NCBI GenBank assembly: GCA_002964805.2
Contig: PUDQ02000003.1
Location: forward strand, 1,240,001 to 1,304,000
Direction: 5' to 3'
DNA: 64,000 nucleotides
From: Trametes villosa
Lineage: Eukaryota > Basidiomycota > Agaricomycetes > Polyporales > Polyporaceae
This document shows positions 46,327 through 55,854 of this stretch, piece after piece. The notes under the pieces were generated by a model, which worked only from the letters and a program-made list of their open reading frames with translations, was not told the DNA's origin and made no database searches. Every line of letters starts with the position of its first letter. Position 1 is the stretch's first letter. The position numbers and the translations under genes were made by a program.

Positions 46327-47706
46327 GGTGGTCAAAGAGAAGAGGTGGCGAACTCGACTTGGGAGACCTCTTTGATATCATCGGCGTTTGGCGCATGGGG
46401 CTGAGGAGCTCAGGGCATCGCAGCTCCTCCCGCGCTCGAAGCTTGCTCAAGTGGAGAGCTGGGCCACCGTGAGCGCATAGCCGTCGTGCCGTCCTTGCAC
46501 TGGGATCCGGAGCTGCAGCGTAAGTGGCTGGAACCTTAGGGCCCGGGGGGTGGGGGCAGTGATTGAGTTTGGTAACCCCTGCAGAACTATGCCTGTTGGG
46601 TGGCTTAATGTGCTTATCAGCCTCAACTTGGGATCACGCAGCAGGAGAGAGAGAAAGAGAGCAGGAAGTACTTAGGCTTTCACTGAGTTCGCGGCGTTAA
46701 GCTGCGGCTTGCCGCGCGGGCCCGACAGTGGGCGCCTGAGTATTGTAATGAGGTAAGCTTAGTCGCTCTATCGATTGCTATCCAACGACTAGTCTGTGTT
46801 ATAGCGGCATCAGTAAATGTAAGCGCTTCTTGTAATCGACTGTACTGACGGTGATCATCATTTTCCTCCCACCATCTTCAAGCTACGGCTTAGGCTGCGT
46901 CCATTTCCTGGACACAGGATCTTTCATAATGCTAATGCGAATCAGCACATTCAGCAGGCCCCACGCAACCCGTATGTACCGGCCATTGCACAAGCAACAA
47001 CGATCAACATATCGGCGCATATGCGACAGTTTGACGTGAGATACTTACTGTCGCTCAACTGCTGTACTTCAAGCTTCAAGCTTCAAGGCCCGCTTACGCC
47101 TGCTCGGGCAAACCGGACATGAGCCATGCGGACGAGGCGCATTGCGAGTACTCGACGTGAGAGAGAGGTATGAACCCATCTGCTCCCTAGCCGTGTTCGA
47201 GGCTGAGCTTGTTGACATCCGCCGGTGCAGACCGCACGGTATACCGGTCTGCTGGCAGACACACCTCCCGCGCGATGCCCATGCGCCATCCCTGCATGCG
47301 CAGCGACGATCAATAATATCCTGCCGCTTAAGACACATCGGTGTGGACGTGGGATGCGCAGTATTTCACGGTACCGCTCATGCTTCTCTACTTTCGGTAC
47401 CTTTACTGAGGCGTAGCCTATTCCACGGCAGGCGACGTTGAACGTTTTGCAGTCTTCGTTTTTCATAGAGCCTGGTCGAGCTTGACACGGATGTTCACCT
47501 ATGCGAGGCTACTCATCCGTGCCAGCTCCACGAGCCACATCAAACGTCAGTCGCCCAGGTCCGCCCGCCTAATAATACCCCGGCGCACGCTCTGTCGTCC
47601 GTCTGTCGCACATCGCTCCAGAAAAAGACAGAACCTTATGTCGCGAAGCCGTTAAGAGCGTCCCTCTGTATACTGCGGGGGACCTTCACGATTCACCACC
47701 TCTACG
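46327..47706. other. intergenic region upstream of aspartic protease 2
   Basis: About 1.4 kb with short overlapping frames only. A minus-strand frame ending near 47069 reads SCPVCPSRRKRALKLEA but has no supporting exons. No repeats or RNA genes are recognised. Confidence 0.4.
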
Positions 47707-49573
47707 ATGCCTACTGCTGGCTGGTGGGCCTTCGTCTTGGTCGCCTTGCCTGCTCTCGTCTCTGGACTTCCCCTCACTGGGCGGGCGTCTTCGAGAAACG
47801 GCCGCGCGACCCTTCCATTCGCTAAACGCACTCGCTTGAAGGCTGGAAAGAGGGGTGTGGATGATCCCTCTGCGCGCGGAATTGTTGGCCTGGGCGATAG
47901 AGAGGATATGTGAGTGTCAAATGAATAGATGCTGCACGACGCGCTCACATTGCTTCAGCTTCTACACCGTGCCGGTAACTATCGGGGGAACGACGACCCA
48001 TCTCAATATCGGTACGCATCGCCCGTGTAGCTGCCCGATGTGTAAAGTGTTCTAACTGCAAGACTCTTCAGATACCGGCTCCAGCGACCTCTGGGTCATA
48101 ACGCCGGAATGCCACTCCCCTCAGTGCGACGCATCTAGTGCCATACGGTACAACGACAACTCGGACGAGGCGCGTTTCGAGTCTAGCGACGCAGATGTGG
48201 ACCTGAGATATGGGGACTCGCTCACCGGCTCGTACGCGCGCGGCGTGGTCGGTCGCGATACGGTCACTCTTGCTGGCTTCACGATGGAGAACCAGGCCTT
48301 CGCCTCTGTCGACGATACCGATAACTACGCGGTGACGAACGGTGCCGCGGGGGTCCTGGGTCTCGGCTTCCCCGCTCAGAGGTAAGAATCCTGGTGCCAT
48401 CTACGTACATCCCTCTCGCCCCTGACCTACGCGTTCACAGTTTCGTACAATCCACGACATTGAGCGCGGAGGTGTGTGCGACCAACGCTTATATCTTGTC
48501 GGCGGCTGACAGGAGACGGCTTCAGCTAGGGAGCGTTTTCGACATCGACGCCTTCGTTGAGCAAACTAATAATGCCGGCCCCATCGTCCCTCGTCTGATC
48601 ACGGCAGGAGTCATCGACGAGCCCCTCATCTCTGTGAGCGTCTACCTTTCCTTGCTCCTTTGTTGTGCTGATAGTTGCGGTAGCTGACCCTTCAGCGAGA
48701 TACCATCGATCCCTCGGGAGAGGGTCAGCTTACCATCGGTCGCCTTCCCGAAGGTATCGACGCCTCGAGCATTACCTGGGTCCCTGTAAGACGGTATAGC
48801 TCTGACGAGGGTGGCCTCTCTCCTCCGTCGTTCGCGCCTGACGAGGTTTACCCTCTGTACGTGTTACGTACCCGCTGTCCCTCCCTAAGGCGCATTGACG
48901 GAGCACCCTGTGCCAGCCGCTGGGAAGTCGAAATAGACGGTGTGTTCCTCGACGGGACAAAACTGCCAGACTCCGCGCAACCCGCGAGCGGTATCAAGAA
49001 CCCATCTCTCTCCGTCCTCATTGACAGTGTGAGCGTCATTGATCTTTTCCCCCGCTCTTCACACCTCTGACATACGCACAGGGAAACTCTGTCATCCGCG
49101 GACCTTCCGACGTCGTCGACGCAATCCTCTCCCACGTCTCCCCTTCATTCTCCGCCGACCCCACCACCCCGCCTCTTCTCCCCTGCGCCTCCGCACACTC
49201 CCTCGCCTTCCAAATTGGCAGGAAGATGTTCCCAGTCGACCCGCGCGACTTCATCGCCCAGGCTGCCCCAGAGGACGCGTCGGAGTGTATCGCGGACAAC
49301 GTCGTCGAGACGGACGCGCCGAGCGCGGGCGCGCTCTTCAGCTGGGTGCTCGGAGACCCGTTCCTCAAGAGCAACCTGGTGGTGTTCTACTACGGGAACC
49401 TGACGCACCCGTCCGTGGATCCGCCGCGCGTTGGCTTTGTGTCGCTCGTGCCCGGCGACGCGGACGAGCGGCTGCGCGGCGCGGTTGAACGCGCTCAGCG
49501 GGCGGGCGGGAACTTCGAAGCTGGGTGCAGCGACAATCGAGGTGGATGGCGGCGAACTGACACATCGCGTTGA
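47707..49573 (+). CDS. pepsin-like aspartic protease 2, secreted
   Basis: This paralog of the protease at 43310 has the same intron plan. The ATG at 47707 starts MPTAGWWAFVLVALPALVSG, a clear signal peptide, and the propeptide SSRNGRATLPFAKRTRLKAG. Catalytic motif one is DTGSSDLWV. GVLGLGFPAQR follows. Motif two is LIDSGNSVIRGP, where Ser replaces the usual Thr after the aspartate, as in some active members. The C-terminal body ends FLKSNLVVFYYGNLTHPSVD and AGGNFEAG. The splice donor that in copy 1 leads into the Ser/Thr stalk and GPI-like tail is not conserved here. The frame simply runs to a stop at 49573, or a GTGCAG-donor intron leads to a short basic end at 49711. Either way the anchor is missing, so this copy is probably freely secreted. 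Confidence 0.8.
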
Positions 49574-49711
49574 CGCAGCTACGGCTGGGGCCGCCCTGAC
49601 ATACCAGCAATCCCCTCTGGAACCAAACAACTACGGACAGTAATCGGACTCAACTTACCCTTACGGTGTAATCTCTCTTTCAATGGACTGCAACTGTACT
49701 ACTTTATTTAG

Positions 49712-50796
49712 GCGAACCTCTCTAGGGATGCGTGTCAGACATATGTCAACATGGCCGCCGAACATAAGACAGCCATCCGCGGCGCCCGCCTTTCACCCGG
49801 CCGAAAGCGCGCGCGACAGCAACTCAGACATGCCGTTTTCGCAGTACCGACAGAAGTATTCGCCAAATTCAATGCGCTCGCATACGCATAAGCACCGGCC
49901 CTTGCTACCCCCGTCGCTTCCAGTTTGAGCGTACTCCGCCGAGCACCCATCGCGCGTGCAGCCCCCGTGGTCCGCCGACGAGTTGCCTTGAGGCTCTTCC
50001 CTCGCTTTCGAGCCTTACTAATCGCTGCGCCATACCGTCGTACGCCTTAGAGAGCAGTGCGTAAGCTCCACATCCAGTGCAACATTCAACTTAGCTTGGG
50101 CTAGATGGCGAATACCGACCGTAGCTTGGCTGAGACACCTCTCCGCAGCGGCGCGTCGTCTGCGTTGCCCCGGAGACTTGATGTACCTCTGCCTGTGCAA
50201 CGTGCGCACCGGCTTCTCTCCTGCGGGCCTGCGATCATGCACGCCGTGATCGGTCCTCAGAGCGGTGTCGGTGCCGGCAGCTCAGCACCGTCGATCCTTC
50301 GGGTATGTCGTGGGTGGGCGTTTCGCGGCCAGATGAGTCCTTGAGGATGTGATGTGTAGCTTCGTGGCGTCGAGTCGTAACCGAAGAATGAGCTCTTTCG
50401 CCATTCGAATTCAAAAGGAATTGTAGGTCTGTGCTACAGACTGAGTCGAAGGTCTGAGTAGCATATATTATTAATCCTGTAGCACGCCTCGTTGTCGCGC
50501 TGTATCAGCCTTGGACTGAGGGCGCATACGTACGACCATCATGCTGTGCACAGTGGAGGTGCGGGGTAAACAGCCCGCCCTGGCAGTACCCCAGTTGATC
50601 GCCCCCGGCCGGTCATTCGAGAGAATCAAAGCTCGGTCGGAGCGCCCGGCGGCGTCGGAGCTGGGGGCTATACCCGTTAGCGAGCGCATAACATGTTGCA
50701 ACACGGCGCGAACATATAAGACGCGTCTGTCGAGGAGGGAAGGGAGCATCCACGAGCCTTACTCTTCTACGACTCCGAACGATCTCCTCAGACACG
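49712..50796. other. intergenic region upstream of KNH1-like gene 1
   Basis: About 1.1 kb. Short frames without motifs occur on both strands. The right end holds TATAAG at 50715-50720 and the 5' leader of the next gene. Confidence 0.45.
50715..50720 (+). promoter_or_regulatory. TATA-like box of KNH1-like gene 1
   Basis: TATAAG lies 82 bp upstream of the ATG at 50797. The paralog has TATAAA 87 bp upstream of its ATG. Confidence 0.5.
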
Positions 50797-51468
50797 ATGC
50801 GCTTCTCTCTCTCCTTCGTCCTCGCCATGGCTACCGCGGTCCTCGCCGCTGACCCCATCGTCATCAACACCCCGTAAGCGTAGTTCCACCTGAACGTCTG
50901 CGTCAAAGCTCACCTTGTCGTGCAGGGCTTCCGCTGTTCAGTGCCAGACCACCCTGGTGACCTGGACTGGTGGTGTCCGTGAGTGTGCTTCGTGCCCTGA
51001 CCTGTCTTTGAGACGCTGACGCTTTCGCTCGCAGCTCCGTTCGACCTGGTATGAACGCGCGCCCTTGCTTTTGCTTGCTCCTGCTAACGTTCCCGTAATA
51101 CGATTGCTTGATTCTAGGCGTGAGTAGTCCACTTCGTCTCCGCAACAGTTCACTCACCTGGCAATCCGTCTCCAGCATCGTCCATGACAGGACTTCCGAG
51201 CGCCACACCGGTCTGACCGAGCGTTCGTTCGCGTGGAACACCGACCTGCCTGCCAGTAAGCACTCGATTTGATTTGTCTCACGAAGCAGCGCACTGATGT
51301 AACACGGCGTTATAGACACGGACACGTTCTTCTCGATCCTGGACTCGACGTCCCACACCGGGCAGTCGTCGCTCTTCCTCATCCAGCCGAGCGGTACGTC
51401 ACATCTCTCATGGCAGCACGAATCTAGACTAACTCGCAGCAGCGGACAACTCTTGCCTCCAGCAGTAG
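50797..51468 (+). CDS. small secreted KRE9/KNH1-like protein 1, needs a 2-nt microexon
   Basis: A 110-residue secreted protein resembles the stand-alone KRE9/KNH1 N-terminal (Ig-like) domain proteins common in Agaricomycetes; the family is linked to the cell wall. MRFSLSFVLAMATAVLAA is the signal peptide, then DPIVINTPASAVQCQTTLVT, WTGGVPPFDL, IVHDRTSERH, RSFAWNTDLPANTDTFFSIL and a C-terminal ADNSCLQQ. The two cysteines (in QCQT and NSC) could pair. Exons: 50797-50873, 50926-50978, 51035-51048, 51118-51119, 51176-51255, 51316-51393, 51440-51468. They sum to 333 nt. The fourth is only GC, flanked by TTCTAG and GTGAGT; without it the downstream frame is lost. The paralog at 53272 has the same structure with AA. 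The exon calls are mine from splice signals and homology between the copies. Confidence 0.72.
51118..51119 (+). other. 2-nt microexon (GC) in KNH1-like gene 1
   Basis: The dinucleotide lies between a 69-nt intron ending TTCTAG (branch-like GCTAAC inside) and a 56-nt intron starting GTGAGT. It supplies two bases of an alanine codon (GC|C) and restores the frame between PFDL and IVHDRT. Confidence 0.6.
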
Positions 51469-53271
51469 ACGAATCCGAGCAAGGGGTCGATGTGCAAGGC
51501 GGCGGGGTTGGTTGCTGCCTTGCCTGGCGGTCGCCATCCTGCGTGGTGCCTTACGGACAACGTCGTTTAGCGCTTCGGTATCCGCGAGTAGCACGACTAA
51601 TGGATGACTCACTGGTTCTGAACCCATGGCACACGTGTGGGATGAGAGTGGTATAATCATCAACTGGTGCGACTCATTGAATACTGGTGTTTGAGTTTCA
51701 AGACACGCCCGCTAGGATTCAGTCCTGCACTTCTTCTTCTTCGAATGCCTGTGTCGCGATAAGAGAGGTGTGTGCAGGTGCATCGTGGCGCACTCTGAGC
51801 GAAAGAGAAGTACAAATACCATTCGAAACACACGAAAACACTGGGAGTTTGCCGCGAGTGCAGCAATGTCGATCAGGGACTCAGAGCGTCGGCACAGTAT
51901 ACGTTATGCAAGCACCAGCAGTACGGACGAAGAGGCGTCAGTCCTTGCCGTGGCCCAAAGTAATCAGGAGGTGAGACTCCGGATCGGCGAGAAAGCAGAT
52001 AGTTGGAGTAGAAGCGAGTTTGTACCTGCTACAAGAGATTTCAAGCATAGAAATCATCCCATCCGCAAGTAGAGAAAGCTACTGTGGATGCAACATCGAA
52101 GGCCAAAGAAATAGTTGAGGGTCGGGTGCACGGTGGTGGTAGGCGAAAAACATTGGAGAATGGGTCCAGGCTCCGGTGAGGGAGGTTGGTTTAGGGCAGG
52201 CGCGCAGGAATCTTGGGCGCTTTGCCGGTTCGCTAGTCCGAGCGCCGCATACTACTTGCCTCCAGCGTACTGCAATGTTTTGCAAGTGAGCACTGGTCCG
52301 TTCTTCTATGAATTGTTGCTAAATAGAGCTGCCATTAGAGCTGCTCCTAGAGGGGTTGGATTCTCCGAACGCCAACGCCTCTTTCACGGCCAGTGCGCCC
52401 CCAATCACCAGGGGGTGTGGCGCACGAAGATGCACGGAAGCTGTATACCAGCTTCATAATCGCATTTTCTCGGCGTACAATGCCCTTTCTATGAGCATCC
52501 GCGGCGATGGGTCGTAGCTGTTGCCGTGGCGAGTTCATCCGACTTCCCTCCCGCGATGATCACGCCAGTGATGGGCTGTGGAAAGCTATGGAATCCGATC
52601 CGGTTCGGATAGGACCGTCGATCCTCTCTGTATGTTTGCCCGCAAAGCACGGTGGTGTGTGTTGCCAGCAAGACAAGGTGGGCCACTCCGAGCTAGATGC
52701 TGTGGTCTACGGCACATCTAACCTGACAATGCCTACTCACAGGATTCCTGTATGTTCAATTCTACACGACGTCGCGTCAGATCGGAGCAATCTCAGAGCG
52801 TATTGAATCGCTCACATAGGAAGACACCCCCGCTTTGCGTCTGTCATATTGGAAGTCCAACCAAGTGTACATGCTTCGCATGAAGGCCCTGGTGGGTTCG
52901 ACGAACGACGGCGGCCGCTCACGCGCGGAGAACTCCAGGCGTCCTTCATCCCACGACGCGCCTTTTTGCCGTCTCATCAACGTATTTCCGTCATTTGGAG
53001 TGTGCTTGATCGGCGTGCTATGTGGGTCCGGGGTGAGATGTCCGCAGCTGCACGCCCACATTTGATCACTCCCCACAGCGCCTGTTCGCGGCTAACGGAG
53101 CCCTCGTCGGAACGTTCGACGGGCGCGGAGGAGAGGCATAAAAACGCTGACAAGTGCACAACATGTCGCAATATGGTGCGGGTGTATAAAAAGTGTCCGT
53201 CGAAGGTGAGTTCGAGACACCCACAAGCTTCATTTCTTCGACGGCTCAGAACATCTCCCTCAGCCTACGCA
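51469..53271. other. intergenic region between KNH1-like paralogs
   Basis: About 1.8 kb without a supportable gene. The last 60 bp before 53272 resemble the leader of the first copy, so the duplication includes part of the 5' region. Confidence 0.5.
53185..53190 (+). promoter_or_regulatory. TATA box of KNH1-like gene 2
   Basis: TATAAA in the context GGTGTATAAAAAG lies 87 bp upstream of the ATG. Confidence 0.55.
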
Positions 53272-53938
53272 ATGCGCTTCTCTGTCTCCGTTGTCCTCGC
53301 CATGGCCGCCTCGGTGCTCGCCGCCGACCCCATTGTGTTCAGCGAGCCGTACGTGCAGCTCGTATACTGTTGTGTCTGCGGACGCTGACTCAAGCTTGGC
53401 AGGGCCCCGGCTGTTCAATGCCAGACCGCCCAGGTGACCTGGACGGGCGGCGTCGGTGAGTATTTTTTGCATACACTATGCAATCAAGAAACTCACAAAC
53501 CTCGCCCACAGCGCCCTTCAACCTGGTACGTTTAGCTACCTCACCTGGCGTTGCATCCACCCGCTAACCCTGCTATTATGCTGCCGTCTTTGTAGAAGTA
53601 AGCTATCGCCCTTGTCCACATAGAATCTCCGTCTGACAATCCCGTTCTAGCGTCGTCCACGACAGGACCGCCGAGAACTTCTTCAACATCACCGAGCGCT
53701 CCTTCACCTGGAAGGTCGATCTCCCCGCCAGTAAGCGTATCGCCCCCCTCTCCCTCCCCGCACGCGCTCACGCAGTGTGATATTGCAGACACGCTCGTGT
53801 GGTTCTCGATCCTCGACGCCACGTCCCACACCGGGCAATCCTCCAGCTTCCTCGTCCAGCCGAGCAGTATGTGCCCTTGCTCGTTCGATATCCGGGCCTC
53901 GCTGACTCGTCCCAGCGGACAACTCCTGCCTGCACTAG
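53272..53938 (+). CDS. small secreted KRE9/KNH1-like protein 2, needs a 2-nt microexon
   Basis: A 108-residue tandem paralog of the gene at 50797. MRFSVSVVLAMAASVLAA is the signal peptide. The mature part reads DPIVFSEPAPAVQCQTAQVT, WTGGVAPFNL, NVVHDRTAENFFNITERSFT, WKVDLPANTLVWFSIL and ends STDNSCLH. An N-glycosylation sequon (NIT) is present. Exons: 53272-53348, 53403-53455, 53512-53525, 53596-53597, 53651-53730, 53789-53866, 53916-53938. The total is 327 nt. The first six exon lengths (77, 53, 14, 2, 80, 78 nt) equal those of the other copy. The 2-nt exon is AA, between TTGTAG and GTAAGC. The role is likely cell-wall or surface associated; no enzyme motif is seen. Confidence 0.72.
53596..53597 (+). 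other. 2-nt microexon (AA) in KNH1-like gene 2
   Basis: The dinucleotide lies between a 70-nt intron ending TTTGTAG (with GCTAAC inside) and a 53-nt intron starting GTAAGC and ending TTCTAG. It supplies AA of the asparagine codon in PFNLNVVHD. Confidence 0.6.
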
Positions 53939-54395
53939 TAAGAACAGGCTACGGGCAACTGGAGCCGCTGGCCGGTGCACGTCGCGACCCGATGGAGCAT
54001 CGCGTAAGCGTGGTGTTCTTCACGACCCGCATGTATCTCCGACGTGTACATGCCGGGACACGCTATTACAATCCATTGAACCGTTCGCGCTCGTAGGATG
54101 CTTCTAGGAAACGCCTCGACCCCCGCCAGGCACACCTATCGGTACACAAAGGCAACGACGTCGTAGTTGGCCCAGCCATAACGTAAATAGCCTCCATCGT
54201 ACGTACTGTCGCTCGGTCGCGCTCCCTGTGTTTATCTAAGCGTGAAGCAACCCGGTAAGACGTAAGTAGCGGAGCTGAGGGCCTGATCTCAGCAAACACC
54301 GGTTCATCCGGACAGCTCCGCCGGGGGTCGTAGCGTGCACAGCACCAGGCCACGAGTTCTTCTTTCTCCTCTAAGTCTTCCGCTCCCTAACTCCC
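53939..54395. other. intergenic region
   Basis: About 460 bp with no gene recognised. A pyrimidine-rich tract with CTAAC lies at the right end, just before the next candidate start, and could be part of an upstream intron. Confidence 0.4.
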
Positions 54396-55254
54396 ATGAC
54401 TTCGAAGACGCCCGAAACGCCCCCAGAATAGGCGAAACCAGGAGTAGAAGCTCCAGTCTGGCGTTACGGGTTCCGGTGGTCGGTATCCCGCGCCTTCAAG
54501 GTTGCGCGCATCTACAAGACGAACGGAGGGGCATTCTGGCTACCTCTGAAAGCCGAGTGGGATGTGGACCGCGACTTCGATCCCGGGCTGGCCGGTCAGC
54601 ATCTGCTCGCTGGCCAAAGCTCCGCGGACACCGGCGAGCATATGCATGAGGCCGAGCGTGGCATCCAGGTCATGACTTGGGCCAAGCTGTTTCTCCAGCA
54701 AGAATCCGGACTGCGAGACTTGGGCGACGACCCCCCCTTCGTACACGTCGGCGTGACGGGCGAGAGCTGGGTATGGAGCAGACTCATCGGCATACTGTAC
54801 GCCACCGCCTGGAACTTGCGCTACATCGATCTGGAAGCCTTCCGGAAACTTGGCATATACACGGACGATACCCAGAGGCAGATCGACGTATTGCGGGAGT
54901 ACCTGGGCGAGCCCGCCTGGTACCTGGACTGGGAATACGTGAGGAGAAATCGACTTCTCCCGTCTCTCGCAAGCGGGGAGTTTCAAGCGAAGACCGGGAT
55001 ACCCATAGTCGTCGATGCAGATCAGGATGCTGAAGCGGTATGTACGCTCCTTGGCCACCGCTTGGTGAATCCAAGGTTGCATAGCTCCAGTTATTCACCC
55101 CCGCTTTCCCCCGCAGACATCAGAGCATCCGATTCGTCCTATGGCGCAAACGGAACGCTGGGCGGAACGCACGGAACATGTGAGCACGTACCTGAATGCG
55201 TCTCTGGAGCCGGGTTGTGCTGATCCATGGAAACAGAAAGTTCGACGTGGGTGA
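54396..55254 (+). CDS. unrecognised protein with an in-frame stop at codon 12
   Basis: I do not recognise this family. The ATG at 54396 reads MTSKTPETPPE, then TAG (54429-54431), and the same frame continues without a break as AKPGVEAPVWRYGFRWSVSR through KTNGGAFWLPLKAEWDVDRD, VMTWAKLFLQQESGLRDLGD, RQIDVLREYLGEPAWYLDWE and IPIVVDADQDAEA. A 79-nt GT-AG intron (55038-55116) then joins in phase to TSEHPIRPMAQTERWAERTE and a stop at 55254. Tryptophan and charged residues are abundant; no signal peptide or long membrane helix is evident. Either the gene carries a nonsense mutation, or the real start is in an upstream exon spliced to an acceptor such as ACCAG near 54441-54447, or the base is wrong. 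Confidence 0.45.
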
Positions 55255-55854
55255 AGGCGCACGGCTTGCATGGGTCTCCGAGTTTTTCAGGCTGGTGGTA
55301 CGAGTTCCATCACGGTATTGCAGTGTAAAGCACTAGTCGCATCTACCAGAAAGACAGATCTGACTTGCCTCAGCACGCGTTGGAGGGCAGAAAAATGCAC
55401 ATACGTCAGGCGTGCCTCACTCGGTCGAGCCGAGAGCATGACAGATACAGCTCGTCGCCGAAGAAGTGGTGGATGACGGCCGCCCTGCGCGAGTCGCTGG
55501 TACCGTCCCATTCGTCAGAGGCTTTGAACCTGCGGACCTGTTGATCGTCGTCGCTTCATTCGCGCGGAGATCTTGTGGTATGTACATTGCGGGAGCATTA
55601 GTGATACAGTAAATACATGATGGGGGTATGGGCGTGAGCATTGCTTGGAACAAGAACTGCCATAGATCCGAAATGACATAGGAACGGGCATAAGTCCTTG
55701 AGAGTAGAAGAACAAGTGGGATAGCGGGTCGTCGAAAGCAAGTGCACGACTGGCGAAGACAGCAAGGGATGGCAAGCGCGAGGAAGATAAAGCAAAGACA
55801 GGACGCAAACAAAGCAAGAAGAGAAGCGCGAACCCGACGCATAGCGAACGTCGC
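55255..55854. other. intergenic region downstream of the transcription factor
   Basis: About 600 bp with short frames only. It probably carries the 3' untranslated region of the minus-strand regulator; nothing else is seen. Confidence 0.45.

Noticed and set aside
52115..52459. 115-codon + strand frame between the KNH1-like genes
   Set aside because: Composition is irregular, with no homology to neighbours, no splice-supported continuation and no signal peptide.
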